Shown here piece by piece: positions 37,140 to 49,690 of a DNA stretch of 64,000 nt; positions within the stretch are counted from its first letter, which is position 1; each line of letters starts with the position of its first letter. The notes under the pieces are model-generated. The model made no database searches. It was not told where the DNA came from and saw only the letters and a list, made by a program, of their open reading frames with translations. Where the stretch lies: positions 4,836,001-4,900,000 of the forward strand of contig OZ017766.1 of assembly GCA_963969345.1 (NCBI GenBank). The letters run 5' to 3'. The stretch is from Turbatrix aceti. Its lineage: Eukaryota > Nematoda > Chromadorea > Rhabditida > Panagrolaimidae. A program made the position numbers and the translations under genes.

Positions 37140-37260
37140 TTTTGCTCGAATTTTCTACAAAAATCCGGATAGTGCTAGAAGCTTTTGGCTTGAGTTTCTA
37201 GACATTTCCACTAGCTCCCCGAAGTCTCCGGGTGTTTCCACCGAAAAGGGTATATAAGCC
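37140..37260 (+). promoter_or_regulatory. Heat-shock promoter of hsp70 gene A
   Basis: GAATTTTC at 37148-37155, TAGAAGCTTTT, TTTCTAGA and TTCCACCGAAAA give several inverted GAA/TTC units, the form of heat-shock factor binding sites. A TATA box (TATATAAG) starts at 37251, 114 bp before the start codon. The same block lies in front of gene B. Confidence 0.85.
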
Positions 37261-37364
37261 CATAGTTCACCGACCATGGTAACCATTTCAACTTGAAATC
37301 AGTCTTCTTATTGCGTTCTTTTTCAGATATCCTATCTGATCTACCCTCTACTCTCTCTCACATC

Positions 37365-39284
37365 ATGGCTTCCAGCAAAGCTATCGGCATCGACCTCGGC
37401 ACGACGTACTCCTGCGTCGGCGTCTACCAGAACGGCCGCGTCGAGATCATCGCCAACGACCAGGGCAACAAGACCACGCCCAGCTACGTCGCCTTCACCG
37501 ACACCGAGCGCCTCATCGGCGACGCCGCCAAGGACCAGATGGCCCGGAACCCCGCGAACACGGTCTTTGACGCCAAGCGACTCATCGGCAGGAAGTTCGA
37601 CGACGCCTCCGTCCAGTCAGACATGAAGCACTGGCCCTTCCGGCTCGTTCGCTCCGCCGGCAACAAGCCCGCCGTCCAGGTCGAGTTCAAGGGCGAGTCC
37701 AAGACCATGCAGGCCGAGGAGGTCTCTTCCATGGTGCTCACCAAGATGAAGGAGACCGCCGAAGCCTACCTCGGCCACCCCGTCCGCGATGCCGTCGTCA
37801 CCGTCCCGGCCTACTTCAACGACGCTCAGCGCCAGGCGACCAAGGATGCGGGCGCCATCGCTGGCCTCAACGTGCTCCGCATCATCAACGAGCCCACAGC
37901 TGCCGCCCTCGCCTACGGTCTCGATAAGAAGTGCGGCCGCGAGCAGAACATCCTCATCTTTGACCTCGGAGGCGGCACCTTCGACGTCTCCATCCTCAAC
38001 ATCGCCGACGGCGTCTTTGAGGTTCTCGCGACCGCCGGCGACACCCATCTCGGCGGAGAGGACTTTGACGACCGCCTCGTCGATCACTTTGCCGGCGAAT
38101 TCCAGCGCAAGTACGGCAAGGACCTCAGGACGAACCCCCGAGCCATGCGCCGTCTCCGGACTGCCGTCGAACGCGCCAAGCGCACTCTTTCCTCGTCCGC
38201 AGAGGCCATCGTCGAGATCGACTCCCTCTGCGACGGCATCGACTTCCACTCCAGACTGACGCGCGCCCGATTCGAGGAGCTCTGCGGCGACCTGTTCAGG
38301 AAGACCCTCGGCCCCGTTGAACAGGCGCTGCGCGACGCGAAGCTCGACAAGGGCTCCATCCACGAAGTCGTCCTCGTCGGCGGCTCCACCCGCATCCCGA
38401 AGGTCCAGAAGCTGCTCTCCGAGTTCTTCAACCACCGCGAGCTCAACAAGTCCATCAACCCCGACGAGGCGGTCGCCTACGGAGCTGCGGTCCAGGCTGC
38501 CATCCTCTCGGGTGTCAAGGACGACTCCGTCAAGGACATCCTCCTCGTCGACGTCACACCCCTCTCACTCGGCATCGAGACCGCCGGCGGCGTCATGACC
38601 AAACTCGTCGAGCGCAACACCCGCGTGCCCCACCGCACTTCCCAGGTGTTCAGTACCTACGCCGACAACCAACCGGCAGTCACCATCCAGGTCTTCGAGG
38701 GTGAGCGGGCCATGACGAAGGACAACAACCGTCTCGGCATTTTCGACCTCACCGGCATCCCGCCTGCTCCTCGCGGCGTCCCCCAGATCGAGGTGGCCTT
38801 CGACATCGATGCCAACGGAATCCTCCACGTCACGGCAGCCGACAAATCCACCGGCCGCTCCAACAAGATCCAGATCAAGAACGAGCGCGGCCGGCTGTCC
38901 CAGGCCGAGATCGAGCGCCTCCTCGCCGAAGCCAAGCAGTTCGAAGCCGAAGACGCAGCCCAGCGTGAGCGGGTCGATGCCCGCAACCGCCTCGAGCAGT
39001 ACCTTTTCCAGGTGAAACAGGCCCTCAACGAGTACGGTGACCGTCTCCAGCCCGACGACCGCTCGACCGCGGAATCCTTCATCAAGGACAAACTCGCCTG
39101 GCTCGACTCCAACCAGACTGCCGAGAAGTCCGAGTTCGAGTACCACCTCGAGGAGGCACAGAAGGCGCTGTCAACGTACATGTCCAAGATCCACAACCCG
39201 GCCGGCGGCGTTCCCGGCCCCCAGACTTGTGGCCAGCAATTCGGCGGCGCTCACGACGGACCCAAGGTCGAAGAAGTCGACTAG
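37365..39284 (+). CDS. hsp70: Cytosolic HSP70, gene A
   Basis: A single intronless exon of 639 codons. [20 protein letters not shown] begins the nucleotide-binding domain; [13 protein letters not shown] and [16 protein letters not shown] are standard HSP70 signatures, and the EEVD end marks a cytosolic form that can bind TPR co-chaperones. The longer frame opening at 37293 has an upstream ATG-less or alternate start; the ATG at 37365 gives the normal N-terminus. The heat-shock elements and missing introns fit a stress-induced gene. No GGMP-type tail repeats; the tail is short. The protein appears identical to that of gene B at 50739, and from 38049 onward the DNA is repeated in the tandem array. 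Confidence 0.98.
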   Translation: MASSKAIGIDLGTTYSCVGVYQNGRVEIIANDQGNKTTPSYVAFTDTERLIGDAAKDQMARNPANTVFDAKRLIGRKFDDASVQSDMKHWPFRLVRSAGNKPAVQVEFKGESKTMQAEEVSSMVLTKMKETAEAYLGHPVRDAVVTVPAYFNDAQRQATKDAGAIAGLNVLRIINEPTAAALAYGLDKKCGREQNILIFDLGGGTFDVSILNIADGVFEVLATAGDTHLGGEDFDDRLVDHFAGEFQRKYGKDLRTNPRAMRRLRTAVERAKRTLSSSAEAIVEIDSLCDGIDFHSRLTRARFEELCGDLFRKTLGPVEQALRDAKLDKGSIHEVVLVGGSTRIPKVQKLLSEFFNHRELNKSINPDEAVAYGAAVQAAILSGVKDDSVKDILLVDVTPLSLGIETAGGVMTKLVERNTRVPHRTSQVFSTYADNQPAVTIQVFEGERAMTKDNNRLGIFDLTGIPPAPRGVPQIEVAFDIDANGILHVTAADKSTGRSNKIQIKNERGRLSQAEIERLLAEAKQFEAEDAAQRERVDARNRLEQYLFQVKQALNEYGDRLQPDDRSTAESFIKDKLAWLDSNQTAEKSEFEYHLEEAQKALSTYMSKIHNPAGGVPGPQTCGQQFGGAHDGPKVEEVD

Positions 39285-40269
39285 ACTGCTGTCGTTCCAA
39301 CTTTAACTGCAATTCGGGTATTCTGATATTTTTGTTTGTTATTCATTGTTTTTGTATGCATTTGCATTGTGTGTACCATTTTGAACTTTCTGAAGGATAA
39401 ATAAATTTTAAAAAATATATACGGACTTGTGAAACCAGTGGGTGGGAACGTGATAGTTCCGAGGGAATTTTTTTTTCCGGGAGAATCTTCATAGATTCCC
39501 CGGAGAAATTCTCAATTTTTTGTTTAACGGAGAAAACATAAAAAAATTTTGAACGTGTACAGAATTGAACCGGGGTCTCAAAATGGTAAAAAAAGTGCGC
39601 AGATGGACAATAATAGACGCACTAGACTATTGCAACTTGTTTGTAGACCATTCTCGCTAAGCAATAAACTCTTTTTTACTGCAGTAGCGACTGACATTGG
39701 GCAGCCAGACCTTCCCCTTACTTTTCGCTGCCAAAACGCGCATTTAGGCCGCGTGGTTACAAACCTCTATTTTCGCTCAAAAATCAACTGCGCAAATGGC
39801 TTCTTTCATTAATGCTACCACCCTGATGTCGCTGCTGACTGCAGTGCTGCTGCGGATTAACTTCCCAAAACGTCTCCCCTCCCTTTTACACCGTGCGTGC
39901 ATAGGTTCTTTTTCTCTGTGTCTCTTCGAATAATTCAATGCGAATGATGAAGCTCGGCGCAACAAGCTTTTTGCGTAAGCAGATGGACAAGAGCAGTGTT
40001 TGCGGATCATTTTTCATAGTTTTTTTTTGTGTGAGCAGAGGGACAAAAGCTGTCTCCGCGCATCTTTCTTCCGCCCTTGCGAAAGCTTGTGGATGGATCC
40101 CAATAATTTTTGATACATACGTTCATAAGCTGTGGCATGAATAAAAGTCGGTTCTCCTGGTAATGCAAAAAGGACTGGTGTACCTGATCAGGTCCGAGAC
40201 GGCACCCCAAAGAACAAATTTGTAAAATATTGATTCTTGAATTTTGTTTGCATATATGCATTTGTCTGC
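39285..40269. other. hsp70 3' flank and spacer
   Basis: Non-coding. Begins with the hsp70 3' UTR and its AATAAA at 39400-39405, then about 850 bp unique to this cluster. It recurs at 41506-42490 and, inverted, in the middle array. No gene seen inside. Confidence 0.7.
39400..39405 (+). terminator. AATAAA signal, hsp70 gene A
   Basis: AATAAA about 115 bp after the stop; same position in the other copies and, inverted, behind gene B. Confidence 0.6.
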
Positions 40270-41505
40270 CTCGGCGGAGAGGACTTTGACGACCGCCTCG
40301 TCGATCACTTTGCCGGCGAATTCCAGCGCAAGTACGGCAAGGACCTCAGGACGAACCCCCGAGCCATGCGCCGTCTCCGGACTGCCGTCGAACGCGCCAA
40401 GCGCACTCTTTCCTCGTCCGCAGAGGCCATCGTCGAGATCGACTCCCTCTGCGACGGCATCGACTTCCACTCCAGACTGACGCGCGCCCGATTCGAGGAG
40501 CTCTGCGGCGACCTGTTCAGGAAGACCCTCGGCCCCGTTGAACAGGCGCTGCGCGACGCGAAGCTCGACAAGGGCTCCATCCACGAAGTCGTCCTCGTCG
40601 GCGGCTCCACCCGCATCCCGAAGGTCCAGAAGCTGCTCTCCGAGTTCTTCAACCACCGCGAGCTCAACAAGTCCATCAACCCCGACGAGGCGGTCGCCTA
40701 CGGAGCTGCGGTCCAGGCTGCCATCCTCTCGGGTGTCAAGGACGACTCCGTCAAGGACATCCTCCTCGTCGACGTCACACCCCTCTCACTCGGCATCGAG
40801 ACCGCCGGCGGCGTCATGACCAAACTCGTCGAGCGCAACACCCGCGTGCCCCACCGCACTTCCCAGGTGTTCAGTACCTACGCCGACAACCAACCGGCAG
40901 TCACCATCCAGGTCTTCGAGGGTGAGCGGGCCATGACGAAGGACAACAACCGTCTCGGCATTTTCGACCTCACCGGCATCCCGCCTGCTCCTCGCGGCGT
41001 CCCCCAGATCGAGGTGGCCTTCGACATCGATGCCAACGGAATCCTCCACGTCACGGCAGCCGACAAATCCACCGGCCGCTCCAACAAGATCCAGATCAAG
41101 AACGAGCGCGGCCGGCTGTCCCAGGCCGAGATCGAGCGCCTCCTCGCCGAAGCCAAGCAGTTCGAAGCCGAAGACGCAGCCCAGCGTGAGCGGGTCGATG
41201 CCCGCAACCGCCTCGAGCAGTACCTTTTCCAGGTGAAACAGGCCCTCAACGAGTACGGTGACCGTCTCCAGCCCGACGACCGCTCGACCGCGGAATCCTT
41301 CATCAAGGACAAACTCGCCTGGCTCGACTCCAACCAGACTGCCGAGAAGTCCGAGTTCGAGTACCACCTCGAGGAGGCACAGAAGGCGCTGTCAACGTAC
41401 ATGTCCAAGATCCACAACCCGGCCGGCGGCGTTCCCGGCCCCCAGACTTGTGGCCAGCAATTCGGCGGCGCTCACGACGGACCCAAGGTCGAAGAAGTCG
41501 ACTAG
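40270..41505 (+). pseudogene. Head-truncated hsp70 copy 1
   Basis: Codons 229-639 of gene A fused to spacer sequence. The frame stays open to the EEVD stop, but the first 228 residues, including the first ATP-binding lobe and phosphate loops, are missing, and the open frame upstream starts only with TTG. It lacks the heat-shock promoter. A product would have the substrate-binding domain but could not bind ATP normally. Confidence 0.9.
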
Positions 41506-42490
41506 ACTGCTGTCGTTCCAACTTTAACTGCAATTCGGGTATTCTGATATTTTTGTTTGTTATTCATTGTTTTTGTATGCATTTGCATTGTGTGTACCAT
41601 TTTGAACTTTCTGAAGGATAAATAAATTTTAAAAAATATATACGGACTTGTGAAACCAGTGGGTGGGAACGTGATAGTTCCGAGGGAATTTTTTTTTCCG
41701 GGAGAATCTTCATAGATTCCCCGGAGAAATTCTCAATTTTTTGTTTAACGGAGAAAACATAAAAAAATTTTGAACGTGTACAGAATTGAACCGGGGTCTC
41801 AAAATGGTAAAAAAAGTGCGCAGATGGACAATAATAGACGCACTAGACTATTGCAACTTGTTTGTAGACCATTCTCGCTAAGCAATAAACTCTTTTTTAC
41901 TGCAGTAGCGACTGACATTGGGCAGCCAGACCTTCCCCTTACTTTTCGCTGCCAAAACGCGCATTTAGGCCGCGTGGTTACAAACCTCTATTTTCGCTCA
42001 AAAATCAACTGCGCAAATGGCTTCTTTCATTAATGCTACCACCCTGATGTCGCTGCTGACTGCAGTGCTGCTGCGGATTAACTTCCCAAAACGTCTCCCC
42101 TCCCTTTTACACCGTGCGTGCATAGGTTCTTTTTCTCTGTGTCTCTTCGAATAATTCAATGCGAATGATGAAGCTCGGCGCAACAAGCTTTTTGCGTAAG
42201 CAGATGGACAAGAGCAGTGTTTGCGGATCATTTTTCATAGTTTTTTTTTGTGTGAGCAGAGGGACAAAAGCTGTCTCCGCGCATCTTTCTTCCGCCCTTG
42301 CGAAAGCTTGTGGATGGATCCCAATAATTTTTGATACATACGTTCATAAGCTGTGGCATGAATAAAAGTCGGTTCTCCTGGTAATGCAAAAAGGACTGGT
42401 GTACCTGATCAGGTCCGAGACGGCACCCCAAAGAACAAATTTGTAAAATATTGATTCTTGAATTTTGTTTGCATATATGCATTTGTCTGC
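41506..42490. other. hsp70 spacer, second copy
   Basis: Repeat of 39285-40269; no gene. Confidence 0.7.
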
Positions 42491-43726
42491 CTCGGCGGAG
42501 AGGACTTTGACGACCGCCTCGTCGATCACTTTGCCGGCGAATTCCAGCGCAAGTACGGCAAGGACCTCAGGACGAACCCCCGAGCCATGCGCCGTCTCCG
42601 GACTGCCGTCGAACGCGCCAAGCGCACTCTTTCCTCGTCCGCAGAGGCCATCGTCGAGATCGACTCCCTCTGCGACGGCATCGACTTCCACTCCAGACTG
42701 ACGCGCGCCCGATTCGAGGAGCTCTGCGGCGACCTGTTCAGGAAGACCCTCGGCCCCGTTGAACAGGCGCTGCGCGACGCGAAGCTCGACAAGGGCTCCA
42801 TCCACGAAGTCGTCCTCGTCGGCGGCTCCACCCGCATCCCGAAGGTCCAGAAGCTGCTCTCCGAGTTCTTCAACCACCGCGAGCTCAACAAGTCCATCAA
42901 CCCCGACGAGGCGGTCGCCTACGGAGCTGCGGTCCAGGCTGCCATCCTCTCGGGTGTCAAGGACGACTCCGTCAAGGACATCCTCCTCGTCGACGTCACA
43001 CCCCTCTCACTCGGCATCGAGACCGCCGGCGGCGTCATGACCAAACTCGTCGAGCGCAACACCCGCGTGCCCCACCGCACTTCCCAGGTGTTCAGTACCT
43101 ACGCCGACAACCAACCGGCAGTCACCATCCAGGTCTTCGAGGGTGAGCGGGCCATGACGAAGGACAACAACCGTCTCGGCATTTTCGACCTCACCGGCAT
43201 CCCGCCTGCTCCTCGCGGCGTCCCCCAGATCGAGGTGGCCTTCGACATCGATGCCAACGGAATCCTCCACGTCACGGCAGCCGACAAATCCACCGGCCGC
43301 TCCAACAAGATCCAGATCAAGAACGAGCGCGGCCGGCTGTCCCAGGCCGAGATCGAGCGCCTCCTCGCCGAAGCCAAGCAGTTCGAAGCCGAAGACGCAG
43401 CCCAGCGTGAGCGGGTCGATGCCCGCAACCGCCTCGAGCAGTACCTTTTCCAGGTGAAACAGGCCCTCAACGAGTACGGTGACCGTCTCCAGCCCGACGA
43501 CCGCTCGACCGCGGAATCCTTCATCAAGGACAAACTCGCCTGGCTCGACTCCAACCAGACTGCCGAGAAGTCCGAGTTCGAGTACCACCTCGAGGAGGCA
43601 CAGAAGGCGCTGTCAACGTACATGTCCAAGATCCACAACCCGGCCGGCGGCGTTCCCGGCCCCCAGACTTGTGGCCAGCAATTCGGCGGCGCTCACGACG
43701 GACCCAAGGTCGAAGAAGTCGACTAG
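42491..43726 (+). pseudogene. Head-truncated hsp70 copy 2
   Basis: Same truncation and same reading as the copy at 40270, offset by 2221 bp. Its 3' flank runs only 92 bp before it meets the inverted spacer at 43818/43819 (sequence GTGTGTAC|TGCAGTAAAAAAG). Confidence 0.9.
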
Positions 43727-44336
43727 ACTGCTGTCGTTCCAACTTTAACTGCAATTCGGGTATTCTGATATTTTTGTTTGTTATTCATTGTTTTTGTATG
43801 CATTTGCATTGTGTGTACTGCAGTAAAAAAGAGTTTATTGCTTAGCGAGAATGGTCTACAAACAAGTTGCAATAGTCTAGTGCGTCTATTATTGTCCATC
43901 TGCGCACTTTTTTACCATTTTGAGACCCCGGTTCAATTCTGTACACGTTCAAAATTTTTTTATGTTTTCTCCGTTAAACAAAAAACTGAGAATTTCTCCG
44001 GAGAATCTCTGGAGTTTTTATAAATTGCTGTAAATAAAAATGCGTTAGCAATTTGCAGAAACAGAACAGAACTGTCCGTTTTGATTTTTGTGTCGTTAAT
44101 TAATTTTTTATAGAAGAAAAACATTATTAGACGCTTTTTGGCAAGCTGGGTCTCCCGGGAGAGTTTGGGAGAATCTCCGGAGATTTCGGAAGCATCTCCG
44201 AAGATTTTCTAACGGGATGCAATCTCCTGGGAGATTTCGCCACCCTGGAAAAATGTTGGTATAAATGCGGATATTTTTCAACAGTTATCATAAAAATTTT
44301 GTTGTGGAGAAACCAATAAGTCAACAAATTGTCTAA

Positions 44337-44952
44337 CAAGGAAAGTGTTAGGCAGCATTTTGGAAATTCTTCACGAAATTTTACCAAAACGTTGCTTTTA
44401 CTATGAAGAGTTTGTACCGTAAAATTCACCTGCCTGAGGCATCTACAGGCGGAGTTACGATCGCTTAAAATCGCGTTTTTGCCATTTTTGACGAGTTTTG
44501 GCTCGGTGTAGCTAAAAAAAACTACGGCATTCTAAAAGCCGATGTACGTATTGATCGACGTAGTTTTTTATGCAGAATCTGATAACAATATAAGAATATA
44601 GGTTTGCCACTTTGCAAAATGCCGAAATTTGCATTTATAAAGGGGTCACAATGGCAACACTGATTTCGGCATTTTTCAAGGTGGCAACCCTACATTATTA
44701 TATTTTTATCGGATTCTCCATCAAAAACTACGTCGATCAATATGCATCTCGGCTTTTAAAATGCCGTAGTTGTTTAGCTACAACGTGCCAAAAATCGTCA
44801 AAAATGGCCAAAACGCGGTTTCAGGCGATCGTAACTCCGCCTGTAGATGCCTCAAGCAGGTGAATTTTACGGTACAAACTTTTCATAGTAAAAGCAACTT
44901 TTTGGCAAAATTTCGTGAAGAAATTCCAAAACGTTGTCTTAAATTTTCCTTG
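44337..44952. mobile_element. 616-bp foldback MITE, copy 1
   Basis: Ends CAAGGAAA and TTTCCTTG, then long inverted arms through TTTTGGAA, ACCGTAAAATTCACCTGC and CGGAGTTACGATCGCTT to a centre with TTATTATATTTTTATCGG. TAA lies on both sides (44334-44336 and 44953-44955). The 3-bp TAA duplication suggests a PIF/Harbinger (Tourist-like) MITE, but no transposase is present to prove it. Confidence 0.88.
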
Positions 44953-46117
44953 TAAGCCGCTTAAAAATGCACCCGAATACAGTTTTTCAAACGGTATTGT
45001 TTATTTACTGCCTCGGGCAATTAAATGCATATATGCAAACAAAATTCAAGAGTCAATATTTTACAAATTTGTTCTTTGGGGTGCCGTCTCGGACCTGATC
45101 AGGTACACCAGTCCTTTTTGCATTACCAGGAGAACCGACTTTTATTCATGCCACAGCTTATGAACGTATGTATCAAAAATTATTGGGATCCATCCACAAG
45201 CTTTCGCAAGGGCGGAAGAAAGATGCGCGGAGACAGCTTTTGTCCCTCTGCTCACACAAAAAAAAACTATGAAAAATGATCCGCAAACACTGCTCTTGTC
45301 CATCTGCTTACGCAAAAAGCTTGTTGCGCCGAGCTTCATCATTCGCATTGAATTATTCGAAGAGACACAGAGAAAAAGAACCTATGCACGCACGGTGTAA
45401 AAGGGAGGGGAGACGTTTTGGGAAGTTAATCCGCAGCAGCACTGCAGTCAGCAGCGACATCAGGGTGGTAGCATTAATGAAAGAAGCCATTTGCGCAGTT
45501 GATTTTTGAGCGAAAATAGAGGTTTGTAACCACGCGGCCTAAATGCGCGTTTTGGCAGCGAAAAGTAAGGGGAAGGTCTGGCTGCCCAATGTCAGTCGCT
45601 ACTGCAGTAAAAAAGAGTTTATTGCTTAGCGAGAATGGTCTACAAACAAGTTGCAATAGTCTAGTGCGTCTATTATTGTCCATCTGCGCACTTTTTTACC
45701 ATTTTGAGACCCCGGTTCAATTCTGTACACGTTCAAAATTTTTTTATGTTTTCTCCGTTAAACAAAAAACTGAGAATTTCTCCGGAGAATCTCTGGAGTT
45801 TTTATAAATTGCTGTAAATAAAAATGCGTTAGCAATTTGCAGAAACAGAACAGAACTGTCCGTTTTGATTTTTGTGTCGTTAATTAATTTTTTATAGAAG
45901 AAAAACATTATTAGACGCTTTTTGGCAAGCTGGGTCTCCCGGGAGAGTTTGGGAGAATCTCCGGAGATTTCGGAAGCATCTCCGAAGATTTTCTAACGGG
46001 ATGCAATCTCCTGGGAGATTTCGCCACCCTGGAAAAATGTTGGTATAAATGCGGATATTTTTCAACAGTTATCATAAAAATTTTGTTGTGGAGAAACCAA
46101 TAAGTCAACAAATTGTC

Positions 46118-46125
46118 TAACATAA
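46118..46125. other. Element-free site TAACATAA (possible excision footprint)
   Basis: The same position in the unit 45.0-46.1 kb has both TAA copies with CA between them instead of the 616-bp element. Length difference to the occupied copies is exactly 614 bp. Confidence 0.75.
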
Positions 46126-47290
46126 GCCGCTTAAAAATGCACCCGAATACAGTTTTTCAAACGGTATTGTTTATTTACTGCCTCGGGCAATTAAATGCAT
46201 ATATGCAAACAAAATTCAAGAGTCAATATTTTACAAATTTGTTCTTTGGGGTGCCGTCTCGGACCTGATCAGGTACACCAGTCCTTTTTGCATTACCAGG
46301 AGAACCGACTTTTATTCATGCCACAGCTTATGAACGTATGTATCAAAAATTATTGGGATCCATCCACAAGCTTTCGCAAGGGCGGAAGAAAGATGCGCGG
46401 AGACAGCTTTTGTCCCTCTGCTCACACAAAAAAAAACTATGAAAAATGATCCGCAAACACTGCTCTTGTCCATCTGCTTACGCAAAAAGCTTGTTGCGCC
46501 GAGCTTCATCATTCGCATTGAATTATTCGAAGAGACACAGAGAAAAAGAACCTATGCACGCACGGTGTAAAAGGGAGGGGAGACGTTTTGGGAAGTTAAT
46601 CCGCAGCAGCACTGCAGTCAGCAGCGACATCAGGGTGGTAGCATTAATGAAAGAAGCCATTTGCGCAGTTGATTTTTGAGCGAAAATAGAGGTTTGTAAC
46701 CACGCGGCCTAAATGCGCGTTTTGGCAGCGAAAAGTAAGGGGAAGGTCTGGCTGCCCAATGTCAGTCGCTACTGCAGTAAAAAAGAGTTTATTGCTTAGC
46801 GAGAATGGTCTACAAACAAGTTGCAATAGTCTAGTGCGTCTATTATTGTCCATCTGCGCACTTTTTTACCATTTTGAGACCCCGGTTCAATTCTGTACAC
46901 GTTCAAAATTTTTTTATGTTTTCTCCGTTAAACAAAAAACTGAGAATTTCTCCGGAGAATCTCTGGAGTTTTTATAAATTGCTGTAAATAAAAATGCGTT
47001 AGCAATTTGCAGAAACAGAACAGAACTGTCCGTTTTGATTTTTGTGTCGTTAATTAATTTTTTATAGAAGAAAAACATTATTAGACGCTTTTTGGCAAGC
47101 TGGGTCTCCCGGGAGAGTTTGGGAGAATCTCCGGAGATTTCGGAAGCATCTCCGAAGATTTTCTAACGGGATGCAATCTCCTGGGAGATTTCGCCACCCT
47201 GGAAAAATGTTGGTATAAATGCGGATATTTTTCAACAGTTATCATAAAAATTTTGTTGTGGAGAAACCAATAAGTCAACAAATTGTCTAA

Positions 47291-47906
47291 CAAGGAAAGT
47301 GTTAGGCAGCATTTTGGAAATTCTTCACGAAATTTTACCAAAACGTTGCTTTTACTATGAAGAGTTTGTACCGTAAAATTCACCTGCCTGAGGCATCTAC
47401 AGGCGGAGTTACGATCGCTTAAAATCGCGTTTTTGCCATTTTTGACGAGTTTTGGCTCGGTGTAGCTAAAAAAAACTACGGCATTCTAAAAGCCGATGTA
47501 CGTATTGATCGACGTAGTTTTTTATGCAGAATCTGATAACAATATAAGAATATAGGTTTGCCACTTTGCAAAATGCCGAAATTTGCATTTATAAAGGGGT
47601 CACAATGGCAACACTGATTTCGGCATTTTTCAAGGTGGCAACCCTACATTATTATATTTTTATCGGATTCTCCATCAAAAACTACGTCGATCAATATGCA
47701 TCTCGGCTTTTAAAATGCCGTAGTTGTTTAGCTACAACGTGCCAAAAATCGTCAAAAATGGCCAAAACGCGGTTTCAGGCGATCGTAACTCCGCCTGTAG
47801 ATGCCTCAAGCAGGTGAATTTTACGGTACAAACTTTTCATAGTAAAAGCAACTTTTTGGCAAAATTTCGTGAAGAAATTCCAAAACGTTGTCTTAAATTT
47901 TCCTTG
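47291..47906. mobile_element. 616-bp foldback MITE, copy 2
   Basis: Same sequence and flanks as 44337-44952, one of the repeated units (offset 2954 bp). Confidence 0.88.
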
Positions 47907-49074
47907 TAAGCCGCTTAAAAATGCACCCGAATACAGTTTTTCAAACGGTATTGTTTATTTACTGCCTCGGGCAATTAAATGCATATATGCAAACAAAATT
48001 CAAGAGTCAATATTTTACAAATTTGTTCTTTGGGGTGCCGTCTCGGACCTGATCAGGTACACCAGTCCTTTTTGCATTACCAGGAGAACCGACTTTTATT
48101 CATGCCACAGCTTATGAACGTATGTATCAAAAATTATTGGGATCCATCCACAAGCTTTCGCAAGGGCGGAAGAAAGATGCGCGGAGACAGCTTTTGTCCC
48201 TCTGCTCACACAAAAAAAAACTATGAAAAATGATCCGCAAACACTGCTCTTGTCCATCTGCTTACGCAAAAAGCTTGTTGCGCCGAGCTTCATCATTCGC
48301 ATTGAATTATTCGAAGAGACACAGAGAAAAAGAACCTATGCACGCACGGTGTAAAAGGGAGGGGAGACGTTTTGGGAAGTTAATCCGCAGCAGCACTGCA
48401 GTCAGCAGCGACATCAGGGTGGTAGCATTAATGAAAGAAGCCATTTGCGCAGTTGATTTTTGAGCGAAAATAGAGGTTTGTAACCACGCGGCCTAAATGC
48501 GCGTTTTGGCAGCGAAAAGTAAGGGGAAGGTCTGGCTGCCCAATGTCAGTCGCTACTGCAGTAAAAAAGAGTTTATTGCTTAGCGAGAATGGTCTACAAA
48601 CAAGTTGCAATAGTCTAGTGCGTCTATTATTGTCCATCTGCGCACTTTTTTACCATTTTGAGACCCCGGTTCAATTCTGTACACGTTCAAAATTTTTTTA
48701 TGTTTTCTCCGTTAAACAAAAAACTGAGAATTTCTCCGGAGAATCTCTGGAGTTTTTATAAATTGCTGTAAATAAAAATGCGTTAGCAATTTGCAGAAAC
48801 AGAACAGAACTGTCCGTTTTGATTTTTGTGTCGTTAATTAATTTTTTATAGAAGAAAAACATTATTAGACGCTTTTTGGCAAGCTGGGTCTCCCGGGAGA
48901 GTTTGGGAGAATCTCCGGAGATTTCGGAAGCATCTCCGAAGATTTTCTAACGGGATGCAATCTCCTGGGAGATTTCGCCACCCTGGAAAAATGTTGGTAT
49001 AAATGCGGATATTTTTCAACAGTTATCATAAAAATTTTGTTGTGGAGAAACCAATAAGTCAACAAATTGTCTAA

Positions 49075-49690
49075 CAAGGAAAGTGTTAGGCAGCATTTTG
49101 GAAATTCTTCACGAAATTTTACCAAAACGTTGCTTTTACTATGAAGAGTTTGTACCGTAAAATTCACCTGCCTGAGGCATCTACAGGCGGAGTTACGATC
49201 GCTTAAAATCGCGTTTTTGCCATTTTTGACGAGTTTTGGCTCGGTGTAGCTAAAAAAAACTACGGCATTCTAAAAGCCGATGTACGTATTGATCGACGTA
49301 GTTTTTTATGCAGAATCTGATAACAATATAAGAATATAGGTTTGCCACTTTGCAAAATGCCGAAATTTGCATTTATAAAGGGGTCACAATGGCAACACTG
49401 ATTTCGGCATTTTTCAAGGTGGCAACCCTACATTATTATATTTTTATCGGATTCTCCATCAAAAACTACGTCGATCAATATGCATCTCGGCTTTTAAAAT
49501 GCCGTAGTTGTTTAGCTACAACGTGCCAAAAATCGTCAAAAATGGCCAAAACGCGGTTTCAGGCGATCGTAACTCCGCCTGTAGATGCCTCAAGCAGGTG
49601 AATTTTACGGTACAAACTTTTCATAGTAAAAGCAACTTTTTGGCAAAATTTCGTGAAGAAATTCCAAAACGTTGTCTTAAATTTTCCTTG
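49075..49690. mobile_element. 616-bp foldback MITE, copy 3
   Basis: Same as the other two, offset 1784 bp from copy 2. TAA on both sides. The 3' side runs into the last unit, which leads to gene B. Confidence 0.88.

Larger units (their letters stand above)
38049..43818 (+). repeat. 2221-bp tandem array of hsp70 3' part plus spacer
   Basis: Units begin at CTCGGCGGAGAGG: 38049-40269 (inside gene A), 40270-42490 and 42491 onward, the last cut off at 43818. Each holds hsp70 codons 229-639 and about 985 bp of spacer. The junction joins the spacer end (TTTGTCTGC) to CTCGGCGG, so about 8 bases of shared CTCGGCGG sequence may have guided it. Copies seem identical. Confidence 0.92.

Noticed and set aside
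37293..37364. Upstream extension of hsp70 gene A by 24 residues
   Set aside because: The sequence is the 5' leader, and the standard N-terminus [10 protein letters not shown] begins at 37365.
39560..39600. tRNA-like TTGAACC-GGGTCTC segment in the hsp70 spacer
   Set aside because: A GTTCAATTC-like loop is present on the reverse strand, but the arms do not pair and no acceptor stem is visible.
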